Shown here: one piece after another, positions 5,399-6,347 of the stretch
How positions within the stretch are numbered: position 1 is the stretch's first letter
Layout of the letters: each line of letters begins with the position of its first letter
From: Bacteroides_F sp964482605
GTDB lineage: Bacteria > Bacillota > Clostridia > Lachnospirales > Lachnospiraceae
Length of the DNA: 6,347 nucleotides
Direction: 5' to 3'
NCBI GenBank assembly: GCA_964482605.1
Contig: CAYZYS010000120.1
Location: 1-6,347, forward strand
Program-made: the position numbers and the translations under genes
Notes under the pieces: generated by a model
The model's input: only the letters and a program-made list of their open reading frames with translations
Told to the model about the DNA's origin: nothing
Database searches by the model: none

Positions 5399-5464
5399 AT
5401 TTGCCATACTAAATACAGTCTTATTGCCTGCTTAATGGAGTGCAAAAAGGCAAATATTTTTTTT
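5399..5464 (+). promoter_or_regulatory. Inverted repeat with T-tract, possible attenuator
   Basis: ATTTGCC (5399-5405) can pair with GGCAAAT (5449-5455). The right arm is followed by a run of T ending where the ribosome binding site of the 67-aa gene begins. The 43-base loop makes it a weak terminator as drawn; TATTGCC at 5422-5428 is a closer but imperfect alternative left arm. It could be an attenuator, a site bound by a regulator, or neither. Confidence 0.3.
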
Positions 5465-5477
5465 AAGGAGGAAAAAC

Positions 5478-5681
5478 ATGGAAACAGGACTTGAAGGAAT
5501 TTTAATGGAACTTGGGGCAAACCAGCCATTTGATGGATGCGGGGACCTGACGCCGGATGGAAGCATGGCATATGAGAAACTTATGAAAATCATTGGCGGG
5601 CTGAACCACATCGGTACCATCCAGGAAACCGTTGACACGTGTGAAAAGTACTTCAATGAAATCATCCGTTTGGGATTTTAG
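5478..5681 (+). CDS. 67-aa protein of unknown function
   Basis: I do not recognise this small acidic protein. It has a strong AAGGAGG at 5465-5471, six bases before the ATG. The predicted structure is mostly helical (METGLEGILMELG, then MAYEKLMKIIGGLNHIG and TVDTCEKYFNEIIRLGF) with a Gly/Asp-rich turn between. There are two Cys (21 and 55), not arranged as a zinc finger, so it does not supply the zinc-binding domain missing from the primase that follows 62 bases later. Cotranscription with the primase gene suggests a replication-linked or early-gene role, by context only. Confidence 0.75.
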   Translation: METGLEGILMELGANQPFDGCGDLTPDGSMAYEKLMKIIGGLNHIGTIQETVDTCEKYFNEIIRLGF

Positions 5682-5743
5682 GAATGCCCCTGGCAATTTC
5701 ATTGGACCCCGCACGGACACCAACATGATTAAGGAGGGAAAAT

Positions 5744-6347
5744 ATGGCAGCCAAGAAAATGACTGATTCAAGGAACCAAATCCTTGAGATTAACAAACTT
5801 GCAGCCGTGTATTTTGCGTGCCAGCTAAAGGGGGATGCGGGGCACACGGCAATGGAATACCTTGGTGAAAGAAAGCTCACGCAGGCAACCATTAACAGCT
5901 TTGGGCTTGGTTATTCAGGCATTCATGGGAATGGCCTTTACCTGTACCTCAGGGGGAAGGGCTACAATGATGACATTTTAAAGGAGACGGGGTTATTCAC
6001 GTATTCGGAAAAGGGGGTCACGGACAAGTTCTGGAATCGTGTCATGTACCCAATAATGGATGCCAATAACCATGTGATTGGCTTTGGCGGAAGGGTCATG
6101 GGGGACGGCAAGCCCAAATACCTGAATTCACCGGAGACAAAGGCATTTGACAAAAGCAGGAACCTGTATGGGCTGAACCATGCAGGAAAGTCAGGCAAGC
6201 CAAACCTCATAATATGTGAGGGCTACATGGATGTGATTGCAATGCACCAGGCAGGGTTTAACCAGGCGGTGGCATCCCTTGGGACTGCGCTGACGGAGGG
6301 ACAGGCTTCCCTGATGAAGCGGTATACGGACAATGTGCTGATTACCT
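5744..6347 (+). CDS. DnaG-type primase core, 3' end cut by window
   Basis: The visible 201 residues belong to a bacterial DnaG-type primase, which makes RNA primers for DNA replication. In order: INKLAAVYFACQL and AMEYLGERKLTQATINSFGLGY (N-terminal part of the polymerase domain), DKFWNRVMYPIMD, IGFGGRVMGDGKPKYLNSPE with TKAFDKSRNLYGL, and the Toprim metal-binding motif ICEGYMDVIA (about 157-166) followed by AVASLGTALT. The start is firm: AAGGAGGG at 5731-5738 precedes the ATG by five bases, and an in-frame TGA at 5726-5728 blocks extension. The roughly 100-residue N-terminal CHC2 zinc-binding domain of cellular DnaG is therefore absent, and the protein begins where the core normally begins. 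The rest of Toprim and any helicase-binding C-terminus lie beyond the edge. I give no gene symbol because this is probably the element's own primase and not the host dnaG. Confidence 0.9.
   Translation, partial: MAAKKMTDSRNQILEINKLAAVYFACQLKGDAGHTAMEYLGERKLTQATINSFGLGYSGIHGNGLYLYLRGKGYNDDILKETGLFTYSEKGVTDKFWNRVMYPIMDANNHVIGFGGRVMGDGKPKYLNSPETKAFDKSRNLYGLNHAGKSGKPNLIICEGYMDVIAMHQAGFNQAVASLGTALTEGQASLMKRYTDNVLIT

Larger units (their letters stand above)
5114..5477. other. Non-coding region with an RNA gene and repeats
   Basis: No gene is supported here: a 73-codon frame beginning at 5273 translates the terminator and homopolymers (FFFFLYFKPFPPP) and has no ribosome binding site. The region holds a strong promoter, a structured RNA with terminator, a C10 run, four ATTTGCC/GGCAAAT motifs and a possible second hairpin just before the next gene. 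Its first 70 bases show no clear terminator for the upstream membrane protein gene. Confidence 0.75.

Noticed and set aside
5273..5494. 73-codon frame through the terminator
   Set aside because: It translates the terminator T-run, the C10 and the A-rich tract, has no ribosome binding site, and overlaps the start of a well-supported gene.

Overview
The window reads as part of an accessory element (phage, prophage, plasmid or phage-plasmid) from a Gram-positive-type bacterium, most likely a Firmicute. The evidence is strong AAGGAGG-type ribosome binding sites, SigA-type promoters with extended -10 elements, and a small RNA locus resembling Firmicutes type I antitoxin RNAs. All supported protein genes are on the + strand. 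The genus cannot be named from the sequence. By manual scan there is not one GATC tetranucleotide in 6347 bases, which suggests long exposure to GATC-directed restriction.

Layout. Bases 1-395 hold no convincing gene, only a 22-bp direct repeat with 31-bp period. Then comes a compact run of genes: a membrane-anchored or lipoprotein lytic transglycosylase (396-1046), a doubtful 51-aa ORF overlapping its stop by ATGA (1043-1198), a sigma-70 family factor with an unclear start (1287-1871), a 63-aa protein (1896-2087) and a membrane-anchored transglutaminase-like protein with an intact Cys-His-Asp triad (2119-3174). A strong promoter (3191-3219) then drives a small RNA ending in a GC-rich hairpin (3278-3311). 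After it lies a polytopic GT-C-like membrane glycosyltransferase (3497-5113).

A 364-base non-coding stretch (5114-5477) carries a strong extended -10 promoter, a roughly 130-nt structured RNA with its own intrinsic terminator, a C10 homopolymer and paired ATTTGCC/GGCAAAT motifs. It precedes a 67-aa unknown protein (5478-5681) and a DnaG-type primase that runs off the right edge (5744-6347). The primase starts directly at the catalytic core: an in-frame stop just upstream rules out an N-terminal zinc-binding domain.

How the genes may work together (inference). The left run combines a peptidoglycan-cutting enzyme, a transglutaminase-like extracytoplasmic protein and a dedicated sigma factor, with a GT-C transferase nearby. 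It looks like a self-regulated cell-envelope module, such as one for conjugation, virion entry or release, or surface modification. The right end begins a replication module, with the two small RNA loci placed at the module boundaries.
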